The notes beneath the pieces are model-generated. The model saw nothing but the letters and a program-made list of their open reading frames with translations, had not been told where the DNA came from and ran no database searches. From JAKFWF01 sp031401535 (GTDB lineage Bacteria > Pseudomonadota > Alphaproteobacteria > Rhizobiales > Hyphomicrobiaceae): 10,749 nt of DNA. Numbering within the stretch: the first letter of the stretch is position 1; each line of letters starts with the position of its first letter. The stretch is taken from the NCBI GenBank assembly GCA_031401535.1, contig JANNRP010000011.1, positions 1-10,749 of the forward strand, in the 5' to 3' direction. Below, one piece after another: positions 1 through 7,826 of this stretch. The position numbers and the translations under genes were made by a program.

Positions 1-830
1 GGCACACCGTTCGCTGCAGCCTTCGCCCACACCGCCTCGCCATGTCGGGCACATTGATCGAAGGTGCTCTCGACCGCGCCCTTGCCCGGTGCAAAATTTG
101 AATAGGTTGTCGCCATGTCGAGACCGTAGCGCCGTGCCGTCTCCATGGCTTTCACCGAGTCGTAATACTGGATGATGAACGTGATTTCCTTACCTGTCCG
201 CTCCCGCGTCACGCGCCGGATCGTTAGGAACGCCTCGCGCGCCTTATCGTCTGTGCCGAAGAATTTTGACCAGTCAAGGCCATCGTGTGCCAGCACAAAC
301 ACCGGCAGCGTGCCGGACCCGGTTTGCATATAGTCCGGATGGGCAGCGAACGTCGCGACGCTGGCCGCGATGTCGTCGAGGTCGGCCGGCGGGAACAACT
401 GATTGAGACTGAGGGCAAACTTCACGCCCATGCGATCGCCCAGGCGCAGATAGGATGATAGCGCACGGTTGAGCTTGAGATGCGTGTTGATATCCCGGCC
501 CCAACTGCCCGTGTCCGGGTAGAAGCCGAAAATGAAATAGTCGACGCCAATGGCGCGGGCGTAGGCCACTTCGGCGTGCAGCACGTGTTCCTTGTCGCCG
601 TCGAGGTGAAGCTTGCCCTGCGCGTCGTAGCGCGCGAAGAATGGCGCCCGGTGCGCCCATTCTGGCTGTTCCAGCACCTTCTGGTCGGGCGCGCTTTCAT
701 ACCAAGCATCCCAGCGGATCGCGCCGATCTTGATGTCGTCGGGCACCTGGGCAACAGCCGCCGTTGCCATGATCACCGGCACAAGACCAACGACAATAAG
801 GCACAATAATCGCACGGCCAGTCCTCTCAT
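1..830 (-). CDS. Secreted GH99/WbsX-like glycan-active protein, 3' end cut by window edge
   Basis: The frame is open from the ATG at 828-830 to the left edge: 276 codons with no stop, so the C-terminus is missing. The first 28 residues form a clear signal peptide (basic MRGLAVR, a hydrophobic stretch, then ATAAVAQ), which supports this start; only a weak purine-rich GAGACGG precedes it. The mature part opens with IKIGAIRWDAWY (about 33-44). Then come a segment with VDYFIFGFYPDTGSW (96-110), MGVKFALSLNQLF (134-146), HPDYMQTGSGTLPVFVL (164-180) and EITFIIQYYD (215-224). This alternation of buried beta strands and the HPDY...LPVFVL signature resembles GH99/GH71-like TIM-barrel proteins (the WbsX group), which act on or near polysaccharides. 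The family call is from remembered motifs; substrate and catalytic residues are not established. It lies divergent from the rhamnose operon, which fits a role in surface polysaccharide processing in the periplasm or outside. Confidence 0.7.
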   Translation of the reverse strand, partial: MRGLAVRLLCLIVVGLVPVIMATAAVAQVPDDIKIGAIRWDAWYESAPDQKVLEQPEWAHRAPFFARYDAQGKLHLDGDKEHVLHAEVAYARAIGVDYFIFGFYPDTGSWGRDINTHLKLNRALSSYLRLGDRMGVKFALSLNQLFPPADLDDIAASVATFAAHPDYMQTGSGTLPVFVLAHDGLDWSKFFGTDDKAREAFLTIRRVTRERTGKEITFIIQYYDSVKAMETARRYGLDMATTYSNFAPGKGAVESTFDQCARHGEAVWAKAAANGV

Positions 831-1074
831 CCGTCTCGATCCACGTTGGACGATTTGCAGGTGCGCGGACAAGCCACAAAGTGGTCCAGCCACTGGTGTC
901 CCACAGGACGAACCGCGAACATCGCTGCATCTCGATCAGAGATCCAACGGCAGTAGTTGCCAGCGCACCACAACGGGGCGAAGCCCGGAACTCGTCGGGC
1001 ACAATTGCCTTGTACTCCGTTCCGAACGCAGTTTAGTACGCTCGGAAACGTGGTATATATGAGTTGAACTGATA
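831..1074. promoter_or_regulatory. Divergent intergenic region between GH99-like gene and rmlC
   Basis: These 244 bases hold no convincing gene and must carry promoters in both directions. Three short inverted repeats are visible: AGTGG-N5-CCACT at 880-894, ATCTC-GATCA-GAGAT at 929-943, and CGTTC-C-GAACG at 1018-1028. The last overlaps the candidate rmlC promoter spacer. Short palindromes of this size can arise by chance, so operator function is only a possibility. Confidence 0.4.
1010..1038 (+). promoter_or_regulatory. Candidate sigma-70-like promoter for rmlCBDA
   Basis: TTGTAC at 1010-1015 and TTAGTA at 1033-1038 are separated by 17 bases, which would place transcription start near 1045, about 30 bases before the rmlC ATG. 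A competing -10 is the TATATAT at 1054-1060, with a poor -35 (TTTAGT at 1032). The match is partial. Confidence 0.3.
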
Positions 1075-1626
1075 ATGGACATCGAGACCCTTTCAATCCC
1101 CGCCGTCAAGCTGATCCGGCCGAAGCGCTTCGGCGATGCGCGCGGCTTCTTCTCCGAGGTCTACAGCAAGGCGGCACTGGCAGCGGCTGGCATCACAATG
1201 GAGTTCGTGCAGGATAACCACTCGCGTTCGGCGCAGGTTGGCACCGTGCGCGGCTTGCACTTCCAGACCGCACCATTTGCACAGGACAAACTTGTGCGCG
1301 TGACCAAGGGCCGCATTCTTGATGTCGCCGTTGATTTGCGGCGCGGGTCGCCAACCTACGGGCTACACGTCACCGCCGAACTATCGGCCGAGAACTGGAC
1401 GCAGATCCTGGTGCCGATCGGCTTTGCGCACGCGTTCTGCACGCTCGAGCCTGACACGGAAGTGGTCTACAAGGTGTCAAACATCTACGCGCCAGCCAAC
1501 GATGGTGGCGTGATCTGGAACGATCCCGACCTTGGTATCGCATGGCCGGTGAGTGCTGCCGATGCCGTGCTGTCTGACAAGGACGCGAAGCTGCCGCGTC
1601 TGCGTGATCTGCCGCCAGTGTTTTGA
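1075..1626 (+). CDS. rmlC: dTDP-4-dehydrorhamnose 3,5-epimerase
   Basis: RmlC epimerises C3 and C5 of dTDP-4-dehydro-6-deoxy-D-glucose to the L-lyxo form, step three of dTDP-L-rhamnose synthesis in the cytoplasm. The 183-residue protein has the usual length and is a single cupin barrel. Family landmarks are all present: RGFFSEVY (23-30), QDNHS (46-50), the active-site strand VRGLHFQ with His62, FAHAFCTLE (117-125) with His119, Tyr132 in VVYKVS, and the C-terminal LSDKDAKLP with Asp170. From known RmlC structures, His62 and Asp170 correspond to the catalytic dyad and Tyr132 to the acid residue. The start is the ATG at 1075; the Shine-Dalgarno sequence is weak. It is the first gene of the rml operon, 39 bases before rmlB. 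The function call is very secure. Confidence 0.96.
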   Translation: MDIETLSIPAVKLIRPKRFGDARGFFSEVYSKAALAAAGITMEFVQDNHSRSAQVGTVRGLHFQTAPFAQDKLVRVTKGRILDVAVDLRRGSPTYGLHVTAELSAENWTQILVPIGFAHAFCTLEPDTEVVYKVSNIYAPANDGGVIWNDPDLGIAWPVSAADAVLSDKDAKLPRLRDLPPVF

Positions 1627-1665
1627 CGGTCTTTTTTATTCTAACGAAAGTTGCGAGTTTCATTC

Positions 1666-2724
1666 ATGAATGTTGTGGTCACAGGCGGCGCTGGCTTTAT
1701 TGGTTCGGCGCTCTGCCGGTATCTGGTCGCGCATAAGGGCTGGCGGGTCACCAACGTCGATAAACTAACGTATGCGGCCAATCTGGCATCGTTGAATTCG
1801 ATTGAATTGGCGTCCGGTTATCGTTTCGTGCATGCCGACATCTGTGATCGCGCGGCCATGGACCGGGTGTTGGCAGAGGCGGCGCCCGATGCGATCATGC
1901 ATCTGGCGGCAGAAAGCCACGTCGACCGTTCGATCACTGGGTCGGCAGAATTCATCGCGACCAATATCGTCGGCACGCACACGCTGCTGGAAGCGGCGCG
2001 GGGTTTTTGGAGCGCACTACCGGAGCCGCGGCGTTCCGCATTTCGCTTCCTCCATGTCTCGACCGATGAGGTTTATGGCAGCCTTGGCCCCGATGGCTTT
2101 TTCCTCGAAACGACACCCTATGATCCGCGTTCGCCGTATTCGGCGAGTAAGGCTGCGTCCGATCATCTGGTCAGCGCCTGGCACGAGACGTACGGGCTGC
2201 CGACTGTTATCACCAACTGCTCGAACAATTACGGGCCCTACCATTTCCCCGAGAAATTGATCCCGCTCGTGCTGCTCAACGCACTCGATGGCAAGCCACT
2301 GCCGGTTTACGGCGATGGCCGACAGGAGCGCGACTGGCTGTTCGTCGACGATCACGCCAAGGCGTTGACGCTTGCTGTCGAACGAGGGCGGGTCGGGCAC
2401 ACGTACAATGTCGGGGGCCGTGCGCCGATGCAGAACCTCACTGTGGTCGAGAGCATCTGCGATATCCTCGACCGGTTGCGTCCGGCAGCAGTGCCACGGC
2501 GTTCTCTCATTACGTTCGTCAAAGACCGCCCCGGACATGACCGACGCTACGCCATTGACCCGACCAAGATCGAGACTGAGCTTGGCTGGCGGTCCGAGGA
2601 AACGTTCGATACTGGTATCGAAAAGACGGTGCGTTGGTATCTGGCCAATGAGGATTGGTGGCGACCATTGCGCGCCGGGGTCTACAGCGGTGAGCGTTTG
2701 GGCCTCCTTGAGAAAAAATCATGA
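1666..2724 (+). CDS. rmlB: dTDP-glucose 4,6-dehydratase
   Basis: RmlB converts dTDP-D-glucose to dTDP-4-dehydro-6-deoxy-D-glucose with a tightly bound NAD+, the second step of the rhamnose pathway. From the ATG at 1666 it has 352 residues, the normal family length. It is an extended short-chain dehydrogenase/reductase: the Rossmann motif TGGAGFIGS is at 6-14, HLAAESHVDRSI at 79-90, STDEVYG at 132-138 (Thr133, Asp134 and Glu135 are the catalytic trio), and the YxxxK pair is Tyr158/Lys162. NNYGPYHFPEKLIP (187-200) and RPGHDRRYAID (288-298) are substrate-binding stretches typical of RmlB. An in-frame TTG at 1651 would add five residues before the beta strand and is less likely. Its stop overlaps the rmlD start (ATGA), indicating translational coupling. 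Confidence 0.97.
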   Translation: MNVVVTGGAGFIGSALCRYLVAHKGWRVTNVDKLTYAANLASLNSIELASGYRFVHADICDRAAMDRVLAEAAPDAIMHLAAESHVDRSITGSAEFIATNIVGTHTLLEAARGFWSALPEPRRSAFRFLHVSTDEVYGSLGPDGFFLETTPYDPRSPYSASKAASDHLVSAWHETYGLPTVITNCSNNYGPYHFPEKLIPLVLLNALDGKPLPVYGDGRQERDWLFVDDHAKALTLAVERGRVGHTYNVGGRAPMQNLTVVESICDILDRLRPAAVPRRSLITFVKDRPGHDRRYAIDPTKIETELGWRSEETFDTGIEKTVRWYLANEDWWRPLRAGVYSGERLGLLEKKS

Positions 2725-3626
2725 GTGCCGCCACCCGCGTCGTTCTGATCGGTGCCAAGGGACAAGTGGCGATAAGCCTCGCTCGGAGCTTACCTGAAGC
2801 GGGCTTCGCTGTCACCGTTTTGGCGCGCCCGGAGTTTGACCTGACGCGCGCCGATGAGTTGTCGGAGGCGATTATCGCCGCTCGTCCGGCCGTAGTTATC
2901 AATCCGGCAGCTTATACTGCCGTCGATCGCGCCGAAGATGAGCCAGGTGCTGCCTATGCCATCAACCGCGATGCGGCGGGTGCAATTGCTGCGGCCGCAT
3001 CTCGGGCTGGCGCTGCAATCATTCACCTCTCAACGGACTACGTATTCGATGGCCGCCAAAGCCGTCCCTACCGCGAAGAAGAGGAGACTGGGCCGCAGGG
3101 TGTCTACGGCGCATCGAAGCTCGCTGGAGAAGTGGTGGTTGTGGCGGCCAATCCCCGTCATGTGATCCTGCGCACGGCTTGGGTTTGCAGCCCAGACGGC
3201 GCAAACTTCCTGAAGACCATGTTGCGGCTCGCGGCGGAACGGCCGGAGCTGAAGGTTGTCGCTGATCAGCACGGCAGTCCGACATTTGCAGCCGACATTG
3301 CGGGCGCGATTGCCAAAATTGCCAAAGTGTGTGCGGACAAGTCGTCAGGAGCACCACAATTCGGGGTGTTCCATCTTGTCTCCGGCGGTGAAACGACTTG
3401 GTGCGGTTTCGCCCGGGCCATTATGCTGGCGTCCAAGGCTCGCGGCGGACCTTCCGTGCCGGTCCATTCCATTACGACGGCGGAGTTCCCGACAAAGGCG
3501 CGTCGGCCTAGTTATTCGACGCTCAACACGGACAAGCTGGCTCGTGTCTATGGAATTCGCATGCCGGACTGGCAGCCGGCCTTGGAGTGCTGTCTCGACG
3601 GGATGATCGGCGAGCCACAGAATTGA
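2721..3626 (+). CDS. rmlD: dTDP-4-dehydrorhamnose reductase
   Basis: RmlD carries out the NAD(P)H-dependent reduction of the C4 keto group to give dTDP-L-rhamnose, the last step of the pathway. The 301-residue protein is a normal-length reductive-epimerase SDR. It shows GAKGQV (11-16) for nucleotide binding, NPAAYTAVDRAE (61-72), STDYVFDG (104-111) with Thr105 and Asp106, the Tyr129/Lys133 catalytic pair in VYGASK, GSPTFAADIA (185-194), and the C-terminal TKARRPSYSTLNTDKL (258-273). The usual GxxGQxG motif has Ala17 in place of the third glycine, a variation I believe occurs in alphaproteobacterial homologues, so it is not taken as loss of function. The ATG at 2721 overlaps the rmlB stop by four bases. 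Confidence 0.95.
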   Translation: MSAATRVVLIGAKGQVAISLARSLPEAGFAVTVLARPEFDLTRADELSEAIIAARPAVVINPAAYTAVDRAEDEPGAAYAINRDAAGAIAAAASRAGAAIIHLSTDYVFDGRQSRPYREEEETGPQGVYGASKLAGEVVVVAANPRHVILRTAWVCSPDGANFLKTMLRLAAERPELKVVADQHGSPTFAADIAGAIAKIAKVCADKSSGAPQFGVFHLVSGGETTWCGFARAIMLASKARGGPSVPVHSITTAEFPTKARRPSYSTLNTDKLARVYGIRMPDWQPALECCLDGMIGEPQN

Positions 3627-3636
3627 AGGTTGAGAC

Positions 3637-3643
3637 AAGGGGG
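3637..3643 (+). promoter_or_regulatory. Strong ribosome binding site of rmlA
   Basis: AAGGGGG lies 7 bases before the ATG at 3651. It fixes that ATG as the rmlA start over an in-frame TTG at 3630, and it is the best Shine-Dalgarno match in the operon. Confidence 0.7.
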
Positions 3644-3650
3644 CTGTACC

Positions 3651-4532
3651 ATGAAGGGTATCATTCTGGCGGGCGGTAGTGGCACGCGCCTCTATCCGAT
3701 CACGCTCGGACTGTCGAAGCAGCTATTGCCGGTCTATGACAAGCCGATGATCTACTACCCGCTGTCGGTGCTCATGATGGCAGACATTCGGGATATCCTG
3801 ATTATCACCACGCCGCACGATCTGGCGCAGTTCAAATCGCTGTTGGGTGACGGGTCACAATTCGGGATCAAGCTGACTTTTGCAGTGCAGCCTAGACCCG
3901 AAGGCCTCGCGCAAGCATTTATCATCGGTGCAGATTTTATCGGTGGCGATCGCTGTGCGTTGGTGCTTGGCGACAACATCTTCTTTGGCCATGACCTGCC
4001 CCAGATGCTTCAGACCGCGACGCGGGCAACGACGGGCGCGACGGTGTTTGCCTATGAGGTTGTCGACCCGGAGCGCTACGGCGTCGTCGCATTCGATGCT
4101 GGCGGTAGAGCGACCAGCCTGGAGGAAAAGCCCAAGGTGCCACAATCGAGCTGGGCGGTCACCGGCCTTTACTTCTACGACAACGACGTGCTGCGTCATG
4201 CGGCCAGTATCAAGCCGTCGGCGCGTGGTGAGCTTGAGATTACGGATGTCAATCGCTGTTATCTTGAAGCTGGCCGTCTCAATGTCCAGCGCATGGGCCG
4301 CGGGTTTGCATGGCTCGATACCGGAACTTATGACTCACTGCTGGAAGCGTCGCAGTTCGTGGCGACCCTGGAGCGTCGCCAAGGCATGAAGATTTCGTGC
4401 CCTGAGGAAATTGCCCTGCGGTATGGCTTCCTGACAGTGGCGCAAATGGAGCCGTGGCTGCAGAAACTCGGCAAGTCCGATTACGCATCTTACATCAGGC
4501 GGATTGGCGCTCCGATAAAAGGTAACGGCTAA
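3651..4532 (+). CDS. rmlA: Glucose-1-phosphate thymidylyltransferase
   Basis: RmlA joins glucose 1-phosphate and dTTP to give dTDP-glucose, the committed and normally feedback-inhibited first step of dTDP-L-rhamnose synthesis. The 293-residue protein is of normal length for the short tetrameric RmlA type. Landmarks are the nucleotide loop LAGGSGTRLYPIT (6-18), LSKQLLPVYDKPMIYYPL (21-38), the metal-binding LGDN with Asp108, VVDPERYGVV (137-146), EEKP with Lys160, the RGELEITDVN segment (192-201) and WLDTGTYDSL with the second metal ligand Asp223. The start follows a strong AAGGGGG. It is the last gene of the operon, 24 bases after rmlD, and ends 60 bases from the convergent RND pump gene. Confidence 0.97.
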   Translation: MKGIILAGGSGTRLYPITLGLSKQLLPVYDKPMIYYPLSVLMMADIRDILIITTPHDLAQFKSLLGDGSQFGIKLTFAVQPRPEGLAQAFIIGADFIGGDRCALVLGDNIFFGHDLPQMLQTATRATTGATVFAYEVVDPERYGVVAFDAGGRATSLEEKPKVPQSSWAVTGLYFYDNDVLRHAASIKPSARGELEITDVNRCYLEAGRLNVQRMGRGFAWLDTGTYDSLLEASQFVATLERRQGMKISCPEEIALRYGFLTVAQMEPWLQKLGKSDYASYIRRIGAPIKGNG

Positions 4533-4538
4533 CCTGAT

Positions 4539-4553
4539 ATGCCGGTGCGGCAT
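4539..4553. terminator. Possible hairpin between convergent rmlA and RND genes
   Basis: ATGCCG-GTG-CGGCAT is a perfect 6-base-pair stem with a 3-base loop, seven bases after the rmlA stop. No U-run follows on either strand, so it is at best a weak or Rho-assisted terminator, or an mRNA 3'-end stabiliser. Confidence 0.3.
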
Positions 4554-4592
4554 TCTATCCAAATAGCACTGTTTGTCACTTTGCACCCGGGC

Positions 4593-7500
4593 TTATTGCA
4601 GCGTGGGGGCACGCAACCGTCCGACGAGCGCGCGGAGCCTTGTCGGCACGCCGAGCCCCCTGCAGACGACATAGAATACCGGGGTGAAGATCAAGCCGAA
4701 CAACGTCACGCCGATCATACCGGAAAATACCGCGGTGCCGAGCGATTGACGCATTTCCGCACCTGCACCGGACGCGATCACCAGCGGCACGACGCCCAGA
4801 ATGAACGCCAACGACGTCATTAGGATAGGGCGTAGTCGGGTGCGGGCTGCCTCGATGGCCGCCTCCAGGCGGGTCTTACCCTCGTCCTCTGCTTGTTTAG
4901 CAAATTCAACAATCAGAATAGCGTTCTTGGCGGCAAGTCCCACGAGCACGACAAGCCCAATCTCAACTAGGACATTGCGATCGAGGCCACGCAGATTGAC
5001 GCCGATCATGGCAGCCAGAATGCACATCGGAACGATCAGGATGACTGCCAAGGGCAATAACCAGCTTTCATAAAGCGCCGCCAGCAGCAGGAACACGAAC
5101 ACGACAGCGAGGCCAAACGCGACCACTGCAGTGTTACCAGCAAGCTTTTCTTGCAGTGCGATTTCGGTCCATTCGAAGCCGAAGCCTGATGGTAGCTGGG
5201 TTTCGGAAATTTTCTCGATCACAGCGATACCCTGGCCCGATGAAAACCCGCGGGCGAGGCCAAGCTGTACTTCTGCTGCCGGGTAAAGATTGTAACGCGG
5301 TACGCGATAGGCGCCAGTCGTATCCTGAAACGTCGCGACCGAACCGATCGGCACCATGTCATCATTGGTGTTGCGGGTTTTGAGGCTGGCTACGTCGCGC
5401 AGGGTTAGCCGATAAGGATTGTCGGCCTGGGCGGTGACGCGATAGGTGCGGCCAAGAATGTTAAAATCGTTGACGAACGCAGAACCCATATAGATCGACA
5501 AGGTATCAAATACACGCGCGATGGGCACGCCGAGCTGTTCAGCCTTGGTTCGATCAATGTCGGCGTAAATCTGTGGCGTCCGCGTATTGAATAGTGTGAA
5601 CGGCTGGATGATGCCGGGCACCTGACCAGCCGCGCCGGCGACGGCCCATGTTGCGCCCTCAAGGGCTGGCAGGCCGCGACCTGAACGATCCTGAACGTAG
5701 CCCTTGAGGCCGCCGCCTGTGCCAATACCTGGCACTGAGGGAGGCTCTAGCACGAATGCGAAGGCATCACGCAATTGGAACATCTTCCCCCTGAGTTCGG
5801 CAAGAATTTGATCCTTGGTCACGCCAAGTTTCTTGCGTTCTTCGAATGATTTGAGCGCGACAAAGATCACGCCGGTATTCGGTGCGTTGGTGAAGGTCGC
5901 ACCATCGAAGCCGACGAAAGCGACTGCATCGCGTACGCCTGGTTGGGCCAACATGATCTCGGACGCCTTGCGCACCACCGCATCGGAACGATCAAGCGTC
6001 GCTCCAGGCGGAAGTTGGAAGGCTGCAATGAAGTAGCCGCGGTCGAGTTGAGGCACGAGGCCGGTCGGGGTTGCAGCAAGGCGATAATAAGTGAGGCCAA
6101 GAAGCCCCGCATAAGCGAGTAGGACGATGGCTGACAGGCGGATCATGCGGCGCGTCAGCCCGGCGTAGCCGTTCGCCAATTTGTCAAACAACCAATTGAA
6201 GCCTTCGAAGAATTTTCGCACGGGCGCTGATAGGGTATGCATCAGGCCAGTTTGATCGGGAGCGTGCGCCACGTGTGGCTTCAGCAAGAGTGCCGCCATT
6301 GCCGGCGACAGGGTCAGTGATACGAACGCCGAGATTGCGGTCGAAGCCGCAATTGTGATTGCAAACTGCTTATAGAATGAGCCCTGCAAGCCGGAGATGA
6401 ACGCCGTCGGCAGAAACACTCCGATCAGCACGAGACTGATTGCGATCAACGCGCCACCGACCTCGTCCATGGTCTTGTGCGCGGCCTCCTTCGGGCTCAT
6501 TCCCATGCGCAAGTAACGTTCAACGTTTTCAACCACGACGATCGCATCGTCGACCACGATGCCAATCGCCAGCACGAGGCCGAACAGCGACAGCACGTTG
6601 AATGAAATACCGGCCGCCGACATGACAAGGAATGTACCGATCAGCGATACCGGTATCGCCATAATGGGAATGATCGCGGCTCGCCACGTCTGCAAGAACA
6701 AAATGACTACAACTACGACAAGCAGGATAGCTTCCAGCAGGGTCGTCACAACTTCGTCGACCGAGGCCTGGATGAACTCGGTTGGATTGTAGACGACCGA
6801 GTAGGCGACCCCTGGTGGGAAGTCTTTCGCTAACCGGTCCATCTCGGCGCGCACGTTTGCAGCGGTCGCCAATGCGTTGGACCCAGGCCGCTGGAAGATG
6901 ACGAGAGCCGTTGCCACTTTGTTATTGAGGTAGGCGTTGACGGTGTAGTCCTGACTGCCCAATTCGACGCGCGCGATGTCGCGGATACGTACGACGGAGC
7001 CGTCGGTGCCTGCGCGGATGACGATGTTCTCGAACTGCTCCGGCGCACTCAGACGCCCAAGGGTCTGCACAGAGAGCGTAAAGGCGCCGACGGATGAGGC
7101 TGGCGCTTGGTTGATTGCGCCAGCTGCCACCTGAAGATTGGCCGACCGCATGGCGGCGACCACTTCAGCTGCGGTCAATCCGCGTGCGGCAACCTTGGCT
7201 GGATCCAGCCACACGCGCATTGAGTAGTCGCGGGCACCAAAGATGTTCACGTTGCCAACGCCATCGACCCGCGACAGCACATCCTTGACGTACAGGGTAG
7301 CGTAGTTCGAGATGTAGCTCTGGTCGCGGCTTTGGTCCGGCGAGATCATATGTACGACCATCATCAGGTCCGGTGAGGCTTTGCGCACCGAGATGCCGAG
7401 TCGGCGTACGTCCTCCGGTAGACGCGGCTCTGCAACAGCCACGCGGTTCTGCACTAGCACTTGTGCCTGATCGATATTGGTGCCGGGTTTGAACACGACG

Positions 7501-7778
7501 TTGATCGACAGCCGCCCATCGCCGGTCGACTGGGAACTGATGTAGAGCATGTTGTCGACGCCGTTGACTTCCTGCTCGATCGGCGTCGCCACGGTTTCGG
7601 CGATGACGGGTGCCGAGGCGCCAGGATAGGTCGCGGTGATGTTGACGGTTGGTGGCGCAATCTCGGGATACTCGGCGATTGGCAGAGAACGCTGGGCGAT
7701 CAATCCCATGATCGTGATGATCAGTGAAAGCACTGTCGCGAAAATGGGGCGATCAATAAAAAAATGAGAAAGACGCAT
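4593..7778 (-). CDS. RND multidrug efflux pump, HAE1 family inner-membrane permease
   Basis: A full-length (1061-residue) AcrB/MexF-like proton antiporter that would export hydrophobic compounds from the periplasm or inner membrane through a tripartite complex. The N-terminus MRLSHFFIDRPIFATVLSLI is the family's first transmembrane helix. Two large periplasmic domains follow (about 30-340 and 565-875), each preceding a block of membrane helices (about 343-500 and 880-1040). The proton-relay residues are present: Asp410 and Asp411 in IGIVVDDAIVVVEN, Lys951 in GLAAKNAILIVEFAK and Thr988 in RPILMTSLAF. The GGG-containing glycine loop is at 684-692. GGAG 8 bases upstream (7787-7790) supports the ATG at 7778. 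It lies 48 bases downstream of its adaptor gene, surely in one operon. Length and motifs suggest an active pump; the specific substrate cannot be read from sequence. Confidence 0.96.
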   Translation of the reverse strand: MRLSHFFIDRPIFATVLSLIITIMGLIAQRSLPIAEYPEIAPPTVNITATYPGASAPVIAETVATPIEQEVNGVDNMLYISSQSTGDGRLSINVVFKPGTNIDQAQVLVQNRVAVAEPRLPEDVRRLGISVRKASPDLMMVVHMISPDQSRDQSYISNYATLYVKDVLSRVDGVGNVNIFGARDYSMRVWLDPAKVAARGLTAAEVVAAMRSANLQVAAGAINQAPASSVGAFTLSVQTLGRLSAPEQFENIVIRAGTDGSVVRIRDIARVELGSQDYTVNAYLNNKVATALVIFQRPGSNALATAANVRAEMDRLAKDFPPGVAYSVVYNPTEFIQASVDEVVTTLLEAILLVVVVVILFLQTWRAAIIPIMAIPVSLIGTFLVMSAAGISFNVLSLFGLVLAIGIVVDDAIVVVENVERYLRMGMSPKEAAHKTMDEVGGALIAISLVLIGVFLPTAFISGLQGSFYKQFAITIAASTAISAFVSLTLSPAMAALLLKPHVAHAPDQTGLMHTLSAPVRKFFEGFNWLFDKLANGYAGLTRRMIRLSAIVLLAYAGLLGLTYYRLAATPTGLVPQLDRGYFIAAFQLPPGATLDRSDAVVRKASEIMLAQPGVRDAVAFVGFDGATFTNAPNTGVIFVALKSFEERKKLGVTKDQILAELRGKMFQLRDAFAFVLEPPSVPGIGTGGGLKGYVQDRSGRGLPALEGATWAVAGAAGQVPGIIQPFTLFNTRTPQIYADIDRTKAEQLGVPIARVFDTLSIYMGSAFVNDFNILGRTYRVTAQADNPYRLTLRDVASLKTRNTNDDMVPIGSVATFQDTTGAYRVPRYNLYPAAEVQLGLARGFSSGQGIAVIEKISETQLPSGFGFEWTEIALQEKLAGNTAVVAFGLAVVFVFLLLAALYESWLLPLAVILIVPMCILAAMIGVNLRGLDRNVLVEIGLVVLVGLAAKNAILIVEFAKQAEDEGKTRLEAAIEAARTRLRPILMTSLAFILGVVPLVIASGAGAEMRQSLGTAVFSGMIGVTLFGLIFTPVFYVVCRGLGVPTRLRALVGRLRAPTLQ

Positions 7779-7826
7779 TCATCTGGCTCCACGGTAGCAA
7801 TCGTCAAGCGCGTCTCGGGCGATGTA

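Noticed and set aside
224..754. Several out-of-frame open frames (both strands) in the first 830 bases
   Set aside because: The continuous minus-strand frame from 830 to the left edge has a signal peptide and coherent domain sequence; the others are its shadows.
2017..2538. 173-codon minus-strand open frame within rmlB
   Set aside because: It lies wholly antisense to rmlB, has no family signature, and reflects the codon bias of the real gene.
4539..4823. 94-codon plus-strand open frame after rmlA
   Set aside because: Mostly antisense to the 3' end of the RND pump gene; very rich in Arg, His and Asp as expected of a shadow frame.
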